Below, in pieces: positions 63,943-64,000 of a DNA stretch of 64,000 bases. A program made the position numbers and the translations under genes. The stretch is from Leucobacter sp. G161. GTDB taxonomy: Bacteria; Actinomycetota; Actinomycetes; Actinomycetales; Microbacteriaceae. The first letter of the stretch is position 1; each line of letters begins with the position of its first letter. The stretch covers positions 26,700-90,699 of the forward strand of contig NZ_LOHP01000002.1 in NCBI RefSeq assembly GCF_001482305.1. Direction: 5' to 3'. Below the pieces are notes generated by a model. That model was not told the DNA's origin, did not search any database, and was given only the letters and a program-made list of their open reading frames with translations.

Positions 63943-64000
63943 GTGACAGTTTGGTCAGGCCGCGAGTGCGACCTGTTCGTTCATGATGGTCTCGTATTCG
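63921..64000 (-). mobile_element. IS3-family insertion sequence, one end only
   Basis: The leftward frame ending at 63955 has the C-terminus of an IS3-family OrfB transposase. The non-coding strip left of it should be the IS end; its exact boundary lies somewhere in 63921-63943 and cannot be fixed without the other end. The element runs off the window. Confidence 0.6.
63955..64000 (-). CDS. IS3-family transposase OrfB, C-terminal fragment
   Basis: Fifteen codons are visible, reading EYETIMNEQVALAA and a stop, the characteristic tail of many actinobacterial IS3 OrfB proteins. The integrase-type DDE domain would lie further right. It is transcribed against the HTH gene. Confidence 0.65.
   Translation of the reverse strand, partial: EYETIMNEQVALAA

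Larger units (their letters stand above)
48882..64000. mobile_element. Genomic island (left part)
   Basis: From here the base composition is visibly less GC-rich, gene density of housekeeping functions drops to zero, and mobility genes appear: MobF relaxase, tyrosine recombinase cassette, excisionase-type HTH, IS3 element. The left edge is placed at the gene remnant; the right edge is beyond the window. No type IV secretion genes are in the visible part. No clear terminal att repeats were found. Confidence 0.6.

Noticed and set aside
1..64000. tRNA or rRNA genes
   Set aside because: I scanned for T-loop and anticodon-arm patterns by eye and found none that fold; an island insertion at a tRNA was therefore not supported. 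A tRNAscan run would settle it.

Overview
The window is high-GC actinobacterial chromosome. Gene content and style point to the Microbacteriaceae, possibly Leucobacter; this is inference from gene families, not from a marker gene. Supporting signs are an HspR (HAIR) operator before clpB, the DUF3618/Holin-X/YtxH gene trio, and many genes whose start codon lies six or seven bases after a TANNNT -10 box, which fits leaderless transcription.

Bases 1-48,800 look like host chromosome. In order: the 5' part of a clpB lacking its N-domain; a small ATPase; a siderophore-interacting protein; threonine aldolase; a divergent LysE exporter and ArgP-type LysR regulator; a nitroreductase; hemD and a companion gene; the DUF3618 trio; a glyS - CPBP protease - HemY-like oxidoreductase operon; a TetR regulator divergent from an APC permease; a hydroxyacid dehydrogenase and two esterases. 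From 18.0 to 25.2 kb a GntR regulator diverges from a 5-oxoproline-type operon: NRAMP transporter, PxpA, fused PxpB-PxpC, biotin carboxylase with carrier domain, and a YcsI family protein. Next come an MFS transporter, a lipoate ligase, a VOC protein, a MetE-like methyltransferase, a quinone reductase, two more MFS transporters, a thiolase, tandem D,D-carboxypeptidases and a FUSC protein. From 38.4 to 45.3 kb lies a catabolic cluster (M20 amidohydrolase, ThDP enzyme, RraA, RidA, MHS transporter) under a divergent PucR-type regulator. A zinc-ribbon protein, an acyl-CoA ligase and a PEP mutase/isocitrate lyase family protein close this part.

From about 48.9 kb to the end the DNA changes character: lower GC, many hypothetical genes and mobility functions. 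This genomic island begins beside what looks like the 3' stub of a gene with its terminator. It carries a 1.29-kresidue membrane-anchored YobI-like P-loop NTPase, a MobF (TraA-type) relaxase-helicase, a Cys4 HNH-like protein, two uncharacterised proteins with an abortive-infection flavour, and a coupled three-gene recombinase cassette (tyrosine recombinase, Cro-type HTH, zinc-ribbon integrase-like protein). It ends with a hypothetical protein, an excisionase-type HTH protein and a probable gene start cut by an IS3-family element that runs off the window. The three genes between 56.9 and 59.6 kb are bracketed by an imperfect 21-bp direct repeat that forms hairpins.

The best candidates for something new are the island's NTPase and its repeat-flanked module, and the 5-oxoproline operon, whose two multidomain proteins together hold every domain of urea carboxylase.
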